64,000 nt of DNA from Collinsella sp. AF08-23 (GCF_003479805.1 NZ_QUHV01000004.1:86397-150396); one strand, 5' to 3'; counted from the stretch's first letter, positions 21,196-31,935 are shown. The notes: generated by a model not told the origin, from the letters alone. Numbers and translations are program-made.

Positions 21196-22287
21196 GTGAA
21201 CAACCCCTTTACACCGAATTTCGGTCAAGCACCTTTGTACATAGCGGGCCGCTCTTTTCTGACCGGTGAAATTGAACGGGCGCTCGATCGCGGGTTGGGC
21301 GACCCTGCGCTTGCGTCAATCCTTGTTGGTCCCCGCGGAACAGGCAAGACCGCTCTTCTGTCGCACCTCGGATCGTATGCAGAGGGTCATGGATGGATTG
21401 CCGTCAACGTTTCCTGCCTTCCCGGAATGCTGCAGGACATCTTGGAACAGACGAAGCGCCGCACGGTTGAGTTTGTCGAGCCTGCACACGATAAAAAGCT
21501 GAGTGCAATTTCTATTGGGCAGCTTGGGGGCATTGAATGGGAGCGTCAGGAACCGCCTACTCAAAATTGGCGGAGTCTCATGACGGACATTTTGGAAGAA
21601 CTTGCTGCTCATGATGTCGGCCTCTATATCACCGTCGACGAAGTCGATCCAGAATTGGATGAAATGATTGAGCTTGCGGCGGTTTATCAGCTGTTCATTC
21701 GTGAGGGGCGAAACGTCGGTCTGCTTATGGCGGGTTTGCCCTACAAAGTTTCTGCCTTGCTGAGAGACAAGTCAGTTTCGTTCCTCAGGCGAGCCAGCCA
21801 ATACCGGTTGGGCAGAATCGCCGACCCGGAGATCTCCACGGCGTTCAAATCAACGGTCGAGGCGGCCGGGGGAGTTGTGGACGAATGCGCGCTGCTCGCC
21901 GCTGTTGATGCGACGAATGGATTCCCCTTTATGATGCAGCTCGTCGGCTTCCGCTCCTGGGAAAATCGCGATGCCTCAAATGCGATGACGCTCGATTCGG
22001 TGGAAGAGGGCATTGCGATGGCAAAGGCGGATTTGGAAAACCGCATTCTGCGTCCAACTCTCGATGAGCTCTCCGATATGGATATCGCGTTTCTTGAGGC
22101 CATGCTCGAAGATGACGAGTTGAGCACGTCGGAGGACATCGCGAAGCGTTTGGGAAAATCTCCGAGCTATATCGCGACCTATCGAAAGCGTCTTTTGGAA
22201 CAGGGGATTATAGAGCTCCAAGGCCGTTCCAAGCTCCGTATCGCGCTTCCCGGAGTGCGGGAATATCTGCCTGAGTATTTGTCGTGA
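21196..22287 (+). CDS. AAA ATPase of the archaeal-ATPase type with C-terminal wHTH
   Basis: About 363 aa from GTG 21196, which has CGGAGG at proper distance; ATG 21172 is an in-frame alternative. It starts NNPFTPNFGQAP, then FLTGEIERALDRG, and Walker A GPRGTGKTALL; Walker B is LYITVDEVDPELDE. The sensor-like region is RRASQYRLGRI, and the C-terminal 70 residues form a winged helix (EDIAKRLGKSPSYIATYRKRLLEQGII). Proteins of this kind are stand-alone STAND-like ATPases often found near mobile DNA. Substrate and role are unknown. Confidence 0.8.
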   Translation: MNNPFTPNFGQAPLYIAGRSFLTGEIERALDRGLGDPALASILVGPRGTGKTALLSHLGSYAEGHGWIAVNVSCLPGMLQDILEQTKRRTVEFVEPAHDKKLSAISIGQLGGIEWERQEPPTQNWRSLMTDILEELAAHDVGLYITVDEVDPELDEMIELAAVYQLFIREGRNVGLLMAGLPYKVSALLRDKSVSFLRRASQYRLGRIADPEISTAFKSTVEAAGGVVDECALLAAVDATNGFPFMMQLVGFRSWENRDASNAMTLDSVEEGIAMAKADLENRILRPTLDELSDMDIAFLEAMLEDDELSTSEDIAKRLGKSPSYIATYRKRLLEQGIIELQGRSKLRIALPGVREYLPEYLS

Positions 22288-22470
22288 TGCCGTGAGTCCA
22301 TATGGACGCAGCAACCGACTGCAGGCCGACGGGCGATTCACGACATCCCGCTCTACGCAATCGAGGCACGCGATGCGTGGCTTCCTCAATAGCAAGGCCG
22401 CACTTGCCTTTGAGTACGCTCCAAGGCCTAGGATGACGAGGTAACGTTCAACCGCGAGGAGGAGATGACG

Positions 22471-23043
22471 ATGTCAAAGCTGTACATGATGAGGCACGGA
22501 CAGACGCTGTTCAACGTGCTCAAACGCAAGCAGGGTTGGTGTGATTCGCCGCTCACCGAGCTTGGGATTGAGCAGGCAAAGCGCGCGGGCGAGGAGCTGC
22601 GCGAGCGCGGGATTACGTTCGACCATGCGTATTCGAGCACTTCGGAGCGTGCGTGCGATACCCTCGAGCTCGTGGTGCCGGGCATGCCTTACGAGCGTGT
22701 GAAGGGTCTTAAGGAGTGGAACTTCGGCAAGTTTGAGGGCATTACCGAGGACCTGAACCTTACGCCGCCGTTCGGCGACTTTTACGTGCAGTTTGGCGGG
22801 GAGGACGAGATGGAGTTCCGTAACCGCCTGTTCACCACCATCACCGAGCTTATGCGTCGCCCCGACCACGAGAGCGTCCTCATGGTGAGCCACGGCGCCG
22901 CGTGCGCGCAATTTCCTCGTGCGTTCGGCGTCGAGTTGACGGAAAGGCTCGGTAGGCGGATCGGCAACTGCGGGATATTCATCTACGAGTTCGATGGCGA
23001 CTCTGGGTTCGAGCTGCTCGACGCGATCAATCCGAACGAGTAG
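22471..23043 (+). CDS. Histidine phosphatase (phosphoglycerate mutase-like)
   Basis: A 190-aa protein. It has the RHG motif YMMRHGQTLFN near the start (phospho-His), the usual YSSTSERACDTLELV segment, and the second His in MVSHGAAC. Family members dephosphorylate sugar phosphates or act on phosphoproteins; the substrate is not determinable. ATG 22471 has GAGGAGGAG at ideal spacing; ATG 22465 sits too close to it. It appears to be a single-gene unit ending just upstream of the PTS regulatory leader. Confidence 0.88.
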   Translation: MSKLYMMRHGQTLFNVLKRKQGWCDSPLTELGIEQAKRAGEELRERGITFDHAYSSTSERACDTLELVVPGMPYERVKGLKEWNFGKFEGITEDLNLTPPFGDFYVQFGGEDEMEFRNRLFTTITELMRRPDHESVLMVSHGAACAQFPRAFGVELTERLGRRIGNCGIFIYEFDGDSGFELLDAINPNE

Positions 23044-23153
23044 CGGCTCGCAAGGCGGAGATTGACGTCTACCGTTTGCCGCCGAATAGCTACCGTTTGC
23101 GACTCGCTGTTAGAATTATGCAGCAGTGACTTATACAATAGGAGAACAGCAGC

Positions 23154-23249
23154 AAGGTTGTTACTCTCCGGGAGGCATCACTTGCGCACTCAAGTCCGGG
23201 GGCCTTGTGGTCGCCGTTCGTGCGCAGAGATGGTTCGGGGAGTTTTTTC
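23154..23249 (+). promoter_or_regulatory. RAT-like antiterminator site and overlapping terminator
   Basis: GGTTGTTACT followed by CGGGAGGCATCACT at about 23155-23180 resembles the ribonucleic antiterminator (RAT) bound by BglG/LicT proteins. It runs into a stem GCGCAC (23184-23189) / GTGCGC (23220-23225) and a T run at 23243-23248, directly before the antiterminator gene. In this family the bound protein blocks the terminator when beta-glucosides are being imported. Here the site would give autoregulation of the licT-like gene and the genes behind it. Confidence 0.55.
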
Positions 23250-24083
23250 ATGCTTATCCTCAAGAAGATCAACAACAACGTCGCCCTCGCGTCGACCGAC
23301 GCGGGCGAAGAGGTCGTTGTTTTCGGCAAGGGCGTGGGTTTCCACGAGATGCCCTACGAACTTGAGGACGAGTCCGTTATCCAGCGCGTCTTCCGCGATG
23401 TGGACGAGAAGTCAATCGACGGGTTCGAGGGCATCTCCGATGAGGTCCTCCTCGTTGCGTCCGACATCGTCGCATTGGCGGACAAGGCTCTCGACTGCAA
23501 ACTCGCCGGCAATCTCGTCATAAGTCTCGCGGACCATCTCCAATATGCGGTCGAGCGCGCGGGTGAGGGTGTGGCCATCGAAAATCCCCTGTCCCACGAG
23601 GTCGCCTTCGTGTATCCGCGCGAGACCGAGCTTGGCCGTCGCGGCATTGAAGTCGTGCGCGAGCGCTTGGGCGTGGAGCTTCCGGAGAGCGAAGTGACCT
23701 CCATCGCCTTGCACCTTGTCAACGCCGAGGTTGACGGCATGGGCAGCGCCCAGGACATGGACCTCGTTATGAAGAGCACCGTCATCCTCGAGCGCGCCAC
23801 GCAGATCATTGAGGGCCAGCTTGGCCAAACGCTCGACCGCACCTCTTATGCGTACGTGCGCTTTGTGGCGCACCTGCGCTTTCTCATCCGCCGTCTTATG
23901 CGGGGTAGCTGCAAGGAGACCGAGAACTCGGGTCTGTTCCGCCAGGCGGCTCGCGATTTCCCCGACGCCTATCGTTGCGCGGCGGGTTTTAACGAATACC
24001 TCAAACGTGAATATAACTGGAGCTGCTCCGATGAGGAGATGCTCTACCTCATGATGCACGTCAACCGCCTGCGACAGGGTTGA
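23250..24083 (+). CDS. BglG/LicT-family transcriptional antiterminator
   Basis: A 277-aa protein. It has the N-terminal CAT RNA-binding domain (about 1-55: ILKKINNNVALASTDAGEEVVVFGKGVGF), then two PTS regulation domains with the expected histidines (SLADHLQY and ALHLVNAEVD in PRD1; FVAHLRFLIRRL and LMMHVNRL in PRD2). PRD phosphorylation by EII and HPr tunes RNA binding. ATG 23250 has GGGGAG eight bases upstream. It precedes the beta-glucoside EIIBC gene by about 100 bp, so it is the local regulator. Confidence 0.93.
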   Translation: MLILKKINNNVALASTDAGEEVVVFGKGVGFHEMPYELEDESVIQRVFRDVDEKSIDGFEGISDEVLLVASDIVALADKALDCKLAGNLVISLADHLQYAVERAGEGVAIENPLSHEVAFVYPRETELGRRGIEVVRERLGVELPESEVTSIALHLVNAEVDGMGSAQDMDLVMKSTVILERATQIIEGQLGQTLDRTSYAYVRFVAHLRFLIRRLMRGSCKETENSGLFRQAARDFPDAYRCAAGFNEYLKREYNWSCSDEEMLYLMMHVNRLRQG

Positions 24084-24180
24084 TCACGCACATCCAGTCG
24101 TCATATCGCACATGCCAGGGCCCGGCCAGGCGATGGACAAATAGGTTTGATCAGATTCTTTGGAGAGAAAGGACTGAGAC

Positions 24181-25530
24181 ATGGCAGGAAAGTACGACGA
24201 CCTCGCGCGCGCCATTCTTGAGAATGTGGGCGGCAAGGAGAACGTCAACAGCGTCGCGCATTGCATCACCCGCGTGCGCTTCAAGCTCAAGGACGAGGGC
24301 AAGGCTAACACCGAGGCCATCGAGAAGCTCGAGGGCGTAATCAAGGTCATGCAGGCCAACGGCCAGTACCAGGTCGTGGTGGGCAATAAGGTTGAGGACG
24401 TATACGATGCCGTCGTCGCTGTGGGCGGTCTTGTCGCGGGCGGGGAGATCGACGCCGAGGACGACGCACCCAAGGGAATTGCCGCCAAGGCCATTGACCT
24501 CATCTCGGGTATCTTCGCCCCCATGCTCGGCACCTTCGCGGCCGCCGGTATCATGAAGGGCATCCTTGCCGCCATCACTCAGTTCGTCCCTGAGTTCGCC
24601 AACGATGGCGCTTACACCATTCTGTACACCATCGCCGACGGCATGTTCTATTTCCTGCCGGTCATTTTGGCGTACACCGCCTCCAAGAAGTTCAGGATGA
24701 ACGAGTTCACGGGCATGGCAATCGGCCTTGCGCTCGTGTATCCCACGATGGTCGCCCTTACCGGCGGCGAGGTCGTGGGCAGCATCGATCTCGGCTTCGC
24801 TGGAACCTTCTCTTGGTACGCCACGTTCCTGGGCATCCCTATCATCATGCCCGCCTCCGGTTATACGAGTTCGGTTATTCCGATCATCCTCATGATCTGG
24901 TTCGGCTCCACCGTGGAGCACTGGTGCAAGAAGTGGATGCCCGCGTCCGTCAAGATGTTCTTCACGCCCCTCGTCACCATGACCGCCTCGATTGTGCTCG
25001 GCTATTTGGTCATCGGCCCCATCGCCACGCTGATCACCAACCTTCTGTCCCTGATCTTCTCCGCCCTGTTTGGCCTGCCCGTTATCGGCTCCGTGCTCGG
25101 CTGCACCATCGTCGGCGCGTTCTGGATGTGTCTCGTGATCTTCGGATTCCACTGGAGCCTCGTGCCCATCGCGCTCGTGAACCTCACCACGCTGGGTTAT
25201 GACTACATTCTTGGTGCCGTGATCGCCCACTCCTTCTTCTTCGGCGTGACCGAGCCCGCCATCTACGGCGTCGCCCTTCCCGACAAGAAGGCCTTCGTGG
25301 TTGCGAGCATCGGCTCCGCCGTGGGCGGTCTCATCATCGGCCTCACGGGTGCCATGGTGTACATCTCCGGTGGTCTGGGTGTCTTCAACTGGCTGTCCTT
25401 CCTCCCGACCGACCCTGCGAGCACCGTGGGCATCATGCACATGGTCTGGGCGATCGTCGCCTCCCTCGCCGGTGCCGCCGTGGGCTTCGTGATCGAGTAC
25501 GCGACCTATAAGCCGGAGGCCGCCAAGTAG
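24181..25530 (+). CDS. PTS beta-glucoside transporter subunit EIIBC
   Basis: A 449-aa membrane protein. The EIIB domain (1-90) has the phospho-Cys C28 in VAHCITRVRFKL. The EIIC domain (about 100-445) has about ten helices and the conserved GVTEPAIYGVALP loop that binds sugar. There is no EIIA domain; the separate EIIA gene lies at 27156. It imports and phosphorylates aryl- or oligo-beta-glucosides. It lies downstream of the antiterminator and upstream of a 6-phospho-beta-glucosidase. Confidence 0.95.
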   Translation: MAGKYDDLARAILENVGGKENVNSVAHCITRVRFKLKDEGKANTEAIEKLEGVIKVMQANGQYQVVVGNKVEDVYDAVVAVGGLVAGGEIDAEDDAPKGIAAKAIDLISGIFAPMLGTFAAAGIMKGILAAITQFVPEFANDGAYTILYTIADGMFYFLPVILAYTASKKFRMNEFTGMAIGLALVYPTMVALTGGEVVGSIDLGFAGTFSWYATFLGIPIIMPASGYTSSVIPIILMIWFGSTVEHWCKKWMPASVKMFFTPLVTMTASIVLGYLVIGPIATLITNLLSLIFSALFGLPVIGSVLGCTIVGAFWMCLVIFGFHWSLVPIALVNLTTLGYDYILGAVIAHSFFFGVTEPAIYGVALPDKKAFVVASIGSAVGGLIIGLTGAMVYISGGLGVFNWLSFLPTDPASTVGIMHMVWAIVASLAGAAVGFVIEYATYKPEAAK

Positions 25531-25569
25531 GCGTCCGCTCCCGGCTGTGCGTCTGCACGTACCGTATAG

Positions 25570-27096
<1,527 letters not shown>

Positions 27097-27155
27097 AATA
27101 AGTTACATTGCATGAGCGCTGTCGAGCGCACGCACGGAACAACAAGGAGAATCTC

Positions 27156-27692
27156 ATGGGCCTGTTCGACATATTCAAGAAGAAGGAAGCCCCCGCTGCT
27201 CCGGCAGCTCCCGCCGCCATTGACGCCCAGGCAGGTGCCGACGTGCTTTGCGCGCCGGTTTCCGGCAAGGCCATCAAGATGGTCGATGTGCCCGACCCGG
27301 TGTTCTCCGGTGAGGTTCTCGGCAAGGGCTGCGCCGTGTGGCCTGAGGGCGATATCGTCTACGCCCCGGTTTCCGGCAAGGTCACCGTCACCATGGGTCA
27401 CGCCGTTGGCATCATGTCCGATTCCGGCATCGAGGTCCTCGTGCACGTGGGTGTCGACACCGTCAACCTGCAGGGCAAGGGCTTTACCGGCTACGTTGGC
27501 CAGGGCGACCAGGTCGTTGCCGGCCAGCCCGTGCTCAAGATGGACCGTGCCGTCATCGCCGAGGCTGGCTACAAGGACTGTGTGGTGCTCGCCGTTTCCA
27601 ACAGTGCCGAGTTCGAGGCAGTCGAGATGACCGTCGAGCCCGAGGCGTCCGTCGCCGCCGGTGCCGCCGTGGTCAAGGTCGTTCGCAAGTAA
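27156..27692 (+). CDS. PTS glucose-type EIIA
   Basis: A 178-aa soluble phosphocarrier. An Ala/Pro-rich linker (residues 11-27) precedes the EIIA-Glc fold. The active His is H97 in VLVHVGVDTV, and the second conserved His is H81 in MGHAVGIMSDSG. It hands phosphate from HPr to the EIIB Cys. It starts at ATG 27156, behind AAGGAG, 59 bp after the GH1 stop. As a separate protein it probably completes the EIIBC at 24181. Confidence 0.95.
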   Translation: MGLFDIFKKKEAPAAPAAPAAIDAQAGADVLCAPVSGKAIKMVDVPDPVFSGEVLGKGCAVWPEGDIVYAPVSGKVTVTMGHAVGIMSDSGIEVLVHVGVDTVNLQGKGFTGYVGQGDQVVAGQPVLKMDRAVIAEAGYKDCVVLAVSNSAEFEAVEMTVEPEASVAAGAAVVKVVRK

Positions 27693-27832
27693 GTTGCCGC
27701 ACGAGGCGCATGTCCGTGAGGTGCTTGCGTCGCCACATGAAAGAGGGCGCCGGGTGGTGAGCATGCCGCCCGGCGCTTTTGTTGTTCGCTCCGTCGTCCG
27801 CCCGGCCGCCGGCATGGAAGAGAGCAGGTGCC

Positions 27833-28084
27833 ATGATCGAGTTTTCGCACGTCATCTCCGATGCCGAGGGGTTGCATGCCCGGCCTGTGGCGCTTGTGGC
27901 GTCCGCCGTTCACCCATGGGAGAGCTCCGTGACCGTGACATGTCGGGGCGCGTCGACCTCTGCGCGCGACCTCATGGGGCTGATGGGGTTGTGCGCCCGC
28001 CGTGGTGACGAGCTTGCGGTGCGTGTTGAGGGGCCAGACGAGGAGGCTTGCGCCGCCGCGCTCCGCGAGGTGTTCACGTTCTAG
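27833..28084 (+). CDS. HPr-like phosphocarrier, Asp at position 46
   Basis: An 83-aa HPr-fold protein. The phospho-His H15 is in GLHARPVAL, with the following Arg and Pro intact. The regulatory site that is Ser46 in Firmicutes HPr (SIMGVM) is Asp46 here (ARDLMGLMGL). It would therefore be expected to accept phosphate from EI but not to be phosphorylated by HPr kinase. The gene ends the PTS cluster, 140 bp after EIIA. A genome-wide HPr elsewhere is likely. Confidence 0.85.
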   Translation: MIEFSHVISDAEGLHARPVALVASAVHPWESSVTVTCRGASTSARDLMGLMGLCARRGDELAVRVEGPDEEACAAALREVFTF

Positions 28085-28129
28085 CTCACGCGGCGCATGC
28101 GGCGAACGCCGTTTCAATCTCGTGTATAT

Positions 28130-28157
28130 GGGGCACTCCATAAAGGTGGAGTGCCCC
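28130..28157 (+). terminator. Hairpin between HPr and gatC
   Basis: Perfect 11-bp stem GGGGCACTCCA / TGGAGTGCCCC with a 6-base loop, 45 bp after the HPr stop. It lacks a U tract. A TATAAT (28166-28171) lies just behind it and could be the -10 of the gatCAB promoter. Confidence 0.55.
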
Positions 28158-28208
28158 GCCGTGTCTATAATGGAACAATTGCATGTTCACCATCGAAAGG
28201 GGCGCCAC

Positions 28209-28517
28209 ATGGCACTCACTGAGGATGACGTGCGCGGGATCGCGGAATACGCGACCATCGCGCTCGATGAGTCGGAGCTCACGGAGATGACCGCGTACCT
28301 CAACGACGCGGTCGAGATGCTCGAGCCGATTCTCCAATACGCCGCCGAGGATGTGGAGCCTACGTTCCATCCCATCGGCGATTTGTCGAACGTGATGCGT
28401 TCCGACGCCGTGGACGCGGATCGCGCACTTGCGACCGAGGACGCCCTGGCGAACGCCGGCGCCGCGCGCGATGGGCAGTTCCGCGTTCCCTCGATTTTGG
28501 GCGGGGGCGATCGATAA
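28209..28517 (+). CDS. gatC: Asp/Glu-tRNA amidotransferase subunit C
   Basis: A 102-aa subunit that wraps around GatA and stabilises GatCAB, which converts misacylated Glu-tRNA(Gln) or Asp-tRNA(Asn) to the amide form. It has the typical N-terminal helix LTEDDVRGIAEYATIALDESEL, and VEPTFHPIGDLSNVMRSDAV in the second half. ATG 28209 follows AAAGGGGCG. The TAA overlaps the ATG of gatA (TAATG). Confidence 0.92.
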   Translation: MALTEDDVRGIAEYATIALDESELTEMTAYLNDAVEMLEPILQYAAEDVEPTFHPIGDLSNVMRSDAVDADRALATEDALANAGAARDGQFRVPSILGGGDR

Positions 28518-30031
28518 TGGGTATTTCGCTCGATACACTCACCGCCGCTCAGATTGCCGCCGGTGTCGCCGCAGGCAAGTTCACGGCAACGGAAGTCGCT
28601 CGCGCCGCCCTCTCCGCAATCGAAACGCGTGAGGCCGATGTCCAGGCCTTTTTGCAGGTGACTCCCGAGCTCGCCCTCGAGGCGGCCGCTCGTGTCGATG
28701 CCCTGCGTGCGGCCGGCGAGTCTCTGCCGCCGCTCGCCGGCGTGCCGCTGGCAATCAAAGACAACATGAATCTGGCAGGCACGCGCACCACCTGCGCGTC
28801 GCGCATGCTCGAGAATTACGAGTCCCCGTACACCGCGACGTGCGTGCGCCGCATGCTCGATGCGGGTTGCCTGCCTGTGGGCAAGGCGAATATGGATGAG
28901 TTCGCGTTCGGTTCCTCAACGGAGTCCTCCGCCTTCCATCGCACGAATAACCCGTGGGACCTCGAGCGCGTCCCCGGCGGATCCTCCGGTGGTTCTGCCG
29001 CTGCGGTCGCTGCGGGCATGACAGCGCTCGCCTTGGGCTCCGATACCGGCGGATCGATTCGCCAGCCCGCCGCCCTGTGCGGCGTGGTTGGCATGAAGCC
29101 CACGTACGGCGTGGTGTCGCGTTACGGCGTGGTGGCCTTTGGATCCTCGCTCGACCAGGTGGGTCCGTTCGGCCGTACGGTCGAGGACGTCGCGCTCGCG
29201 CTCGACGCGCTCACGGCGGGCGGGCGCGACCCGTTCGACGGTACGAGCCAGGAGGCCGAGGGCGGGTTCGCCGCGCACATCGATGACGACATCGCCGGCC
29301 TGCGCGTGGGCGTTATCCCGGCGTTCATGGAAGCAGAAGGGCTGGCCCCCGAGGTCAAGGCCGCCGTTGAGGGCGCTTTGCGTACGCTCGAGGCCCAAGG
29401 TGCCAAGCTGGTCGAGGTCGACCTGCCACACCTCGATGCCGCCATCGCCGCGTATTACGTGATCGGTCCCGCCGAGGCGTTCTCCAACCTCGCTCGTTTT
29501 GACGGCGTTCGTTACGGTTATCAGGAGGCCGGTTGCACCAATTTGGCCGAGCAGAGCTCCAAGAGCCGTGCCCATGGTTTTGGCGCGGAGGCCAAGCGCC
29601 GTCAGATGCTCGGTGCCTATTTGCTGTCGTCCGGCGTGTATGACAAGTATTACTACGCGGCGCAAAAGGCCCGCTCGCTCATCACCGAGGACTACGCGCG
29701 CGCCTACGAGCAGGTGGACGTGATCCTCATGCCGGCGAGCCCCACCACGGCGTTCAAGTTCGGCGAGCTGTCGGACCCCACGCAGATGTACCTCTCGGAC
29801 ATGTTCACCATCTCCATCAACATCGCGGGCAACGGCGGCATCACCGTGCCGTGCGGTGTGGGCGCGGATTCAGGCTTGCCGGTTGCCGTGCAGTTGGTGG
29901 GTCGCGCATTCGACGACCGCCGTCTGCTCACGTTCGCGCGCGCCGTGGAGCGCGGCCACGCACAGGCCGCCGGTGTGCCGGGGTGCGTTGTGGCACCTGA
30001 TTTCGCCGGGAAGGGAGGCGAGCTCGCATGA
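28517..30031 (+). CDS. gatA: Glu-tRNA(Gln) amidotransferase subunit A
   Basis: A 504-aa amidase-signature protein that releases ammonia from Gln for GatB. The Ser-Ser-Lys set is visible: PLAIKDNM (Lys), GGSSGGSAAAVAAGM (cis-Ser) and GSDTGGSIRQPAALCG (nucleophile Ser). It is coupled to gatC by a one-base overlap and to gatB by a 4-base ATGA overlap. Confidence 0.96.
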   Translation: MGISLDTLTAAQIAAGVAAGKFTATEVARAALSAIETREADVQAFLQVTPELALEAAARVDALRAAGESLPPLAGVPLAIKDNMNLAGTRTTCASRMLENYESPYTATCVRRMLDAGCLPVGKANMDEFAFGSSTESSAFHRTNNPWDLERVPGGSSGGSAAAVAAGMTALALGSDTGGSIRQPAALCGVVGMKPTYGVVSRYGVVAFGSSLDQVGPFGRTVEDVALALDALTAGGRDPFDGTSQEAEGGFAAHIDDDIAGLRVGVIPAFMEAEGLAPEVKAAVEGALRTLEAQGAKLVEVDLPHLDAAIAAYYVIGPAEAFSNLARFDGVRYGYQEAGCTNLAEQSSKSRAHGFGAEAKRRQMLGAYLLSSGVYDKYYYAAQKARSLITEDYARAYEQVDVILMPASPTTAFKFGELSDPTQMYLSDMFTISINIAGNGGITVPCGVGADSGLPVAVQLVGRAFDDRRLLTFARAVERGHAQAAGVPGCVVAPDFAGKGGELA

Positions 30032-31707
30032 GGGAGCTAACCGAGGTCCTTAAGGACTGGGAGGCCGTCATCGGTCTGGAGATCCATACCGAGCTGACCG
30101 CGCTCGACACCAAAATGTTCTGCGGCTGCAAGCTCAGCCACGACGACGCGCCCAACACCAACGTATGCCCGGTGTGTCTGGGCATGCCGGGTGCTTTGCC
30201 GGTGCCCAACCGCCGGGCCATCGAGAGCATCGTCAAGGCGGGTCTCGCCACCAACTGCGAGATCCAAAAGCACTCGATGTTCTATCGCAAGCACTATTTC
30301 TATCCCGACATGGCCAAGAACTTCCAGACCACGCAGGGCCCGGTCGCGTTTTGCATGCACGGCAAGCTGAATCTCGAGGTGACGGGTCGCGGGGCCGCGG
30401 AGCGCCCCTTGTGTGCGTTCGGCGATGGAGAGGCCGCGAGCCTGGCGAGTGCCAGCGCGAACGCCGAGGGGCTGTCGCGCCAGATGGCCGAGGGGCTTCC
30501 CGAGCGGGCGGGGGGCGCGCTCGCCGGCATGGCCGCCTACGACACGGCCGATCTCGCGGTGGCTGAGCGCCATGAGGACGGCTCCTATACCGTGCCCATC
30601 CGCATCCTGCGCATCCACATGGAGGAGGACGCCGCCAAGATGGTCCATGTGGGCGGCGAGGAGGGTCGCATTGGCGGCGCGGCAGAGAGCCTCATCGACT
30701 ACAACCGCTGCGGTACGCCCCTCATCGAGCTCGTGACCGAGCCCGACCTGCGCACTCCCGAAGAGGCACGCCTGTTCATGGAGAAGCTCCGCCGCATCTT
30801 CCTCACCATCGGCATTTCCGATTGCTCGATGGAGAAGGGCTCCATGCGCTGCGACGGCAACGTCTCCATCCGCCGTCGCGGCGAGACGGGCCTGGGCACC
30901 AAGACCGAGCTCAAGAACCTCAACTCCTTCAAGGCGCTGCACGACGGCCTTGCATACGAGATCTGCCGCCAAGCTGAGGTCTTGGAAGAGGGCGGCACCA
31001 TCTACCAGGAGACGCGCCACTGGGAGCCCAGTCGCAAGCGCACCGTGGTGATGCGCGTGAAGGAGACGGCCGACGACTACCGCCTGTTCCCCGACCCGGA
31101 TCTGGCGCCGTTCGACCTTTCTGACGAGTTCATCGAGCATTGCCGCGCCGAGCTGCCCGAGCTGCCCGACGCCAAGCGCGATCGCTTCGAGGCGGACTTT
31201 GGCATCAAGCGCGCCGACGCCGAACAGCTGGCGGGCGACCCGGAGACGGCCGAATTCTTCGAGGCGGCAGCGGCGGGTCTTTCCGGCAAGGCGGCGCAGA
31301 CGGTCGCCAACCTCGTCGTGAACGAGCTGGCTGCCTACCTCAAGGGCGTCGGTGTGGCGCTCGCCGCCAGCGGTATCGCGCCCGCGCAGGTGGCGTCCCT
31401 GGCGAAGCTGCTCGCCGAGGACGCGATCTCGAGCAACCAAGCTCACGAGGTCTTCGAGGCGATGGCCGAAAGCGGCGACGACCCGGCCAAGATCGTGGAC
31501 GAGCGCGGCATGCGCCAGGTGAGCGACACGTCGGCGCTCCAGCCGATCGTGGACGAGGTCCTCGCCGCCTGCTCCGACCAGGCGCAGCAGTACCGCGACG
31601 GCAACCAGAAGGTCATCGGCTTTTTGGTGGGCCAGTGCATGAAGGCCAGTCGCGGCACGGGCAACCCCAAGCTCTTCAACGAGCTCCTGCGCCAGGCGCT
31701 GAGCTAA
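30028..31707 (+). CDS. gatB: Asp/Glu-tRNA amidotransferase subunit B
   Basis: A 559-aa kinase/transamidase subunit, slightly longer than average. The opening WEAVIGLEIHTELT, then FCGCKLSHDDAPNTNVCPVCLGMPGALPV carry the Zn cysteines. RKHYFYPDMAKNFQ and YNRCGTPLIELVTEPD are also diagnostic. The C-terminal YqeY-like tail runs to LFNELLRQAL. It is the last gene of the operon. This arrangement predicts indirect formation of Gln-tRNA and/or Asn-tRNA. Confidence 0.96.
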   Translation: MRELTEVLKDWEAVIGLEIHTELTALDTKMFCGCKLSHDDAPNTNVCPVCLGMPGALPVPNRRAIESIVKAGLATNCEIQKHSMFYRKHYFYPDMAKNFQTTQGPVAFCMHGKLNLEVTGRGAAERPLCAFGDGEAASLASASANAEGLSRQMAEGLPERAGGALAGMAAYDTADLAVAERHEDGSYTVPIRILRIHMEEDAAKMVHVGGEEGRIGGAAESLIDYNRCGTPLIELVTEPDLRTPEEARLFMEKLRRIFLTIGISDCSMEKGSMRCDGNVSIRRRGETGLGTKTELKNLNSFKALHDGLAYEICRQAEVLEEGGTIYQETRHWEPSRKRTVVMRVKETADDYRLFPDPDLAPFDLSDEFIEHCRAELPELPDAKRDRFEADFGIKRADAEQLAGDPETAEFFEAAAAGLSGKAAQTVANLVVNELAAYLKGVGVALAASGIAPAQVASLAKLLAEDAISSNQAHEVFEAMAESGDDPAKIVDERGMRQVSDTSALQPIVDEVLAACSDQAQQYRDGNQKVIGFLVGQCMKASRGTGNPKLFNELLRQALS

Positions 31708-31935
31708 CTCGACGTGCCGCCCGCCTCGATCTCCTCGCGGCAGATCGCGGTGAGGCGGCGCACCGTCTCCCACATGTCGTGCTCGGTCGCCTCCGGGTGC
31801 GGGGCGCAGATGCGCGCGTTGAGGGCGTCCCTCGCGGTCTCATCCATGCCCTCGGGGCTGTACCGGAAGTTGACCATGGCCATCTGCGCGGGCGAGACGA
31901 CCTCGATGAGGGGATTGCGCCGCACCTCGTCAATT
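31704..31935 (-). pseudogene. C-terminal remnant of a PLP-dependent decarboxylase
   Basis: The minus strand reads VRRNPLIEVVSPAQMAMVNFRYSPEGMDE, which is like the C-terminal domain of group II pyridoxal-dependent (glutamate/aromatic) decarboxylases, and ends with GGTSS and a stop at 31704. Only about 75 residues remain, without the PLP-binding core. It overlaps the gatB stop by 4 bp in convergent orientation. I read it as a decayed gene end. Confidence 0.5.
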
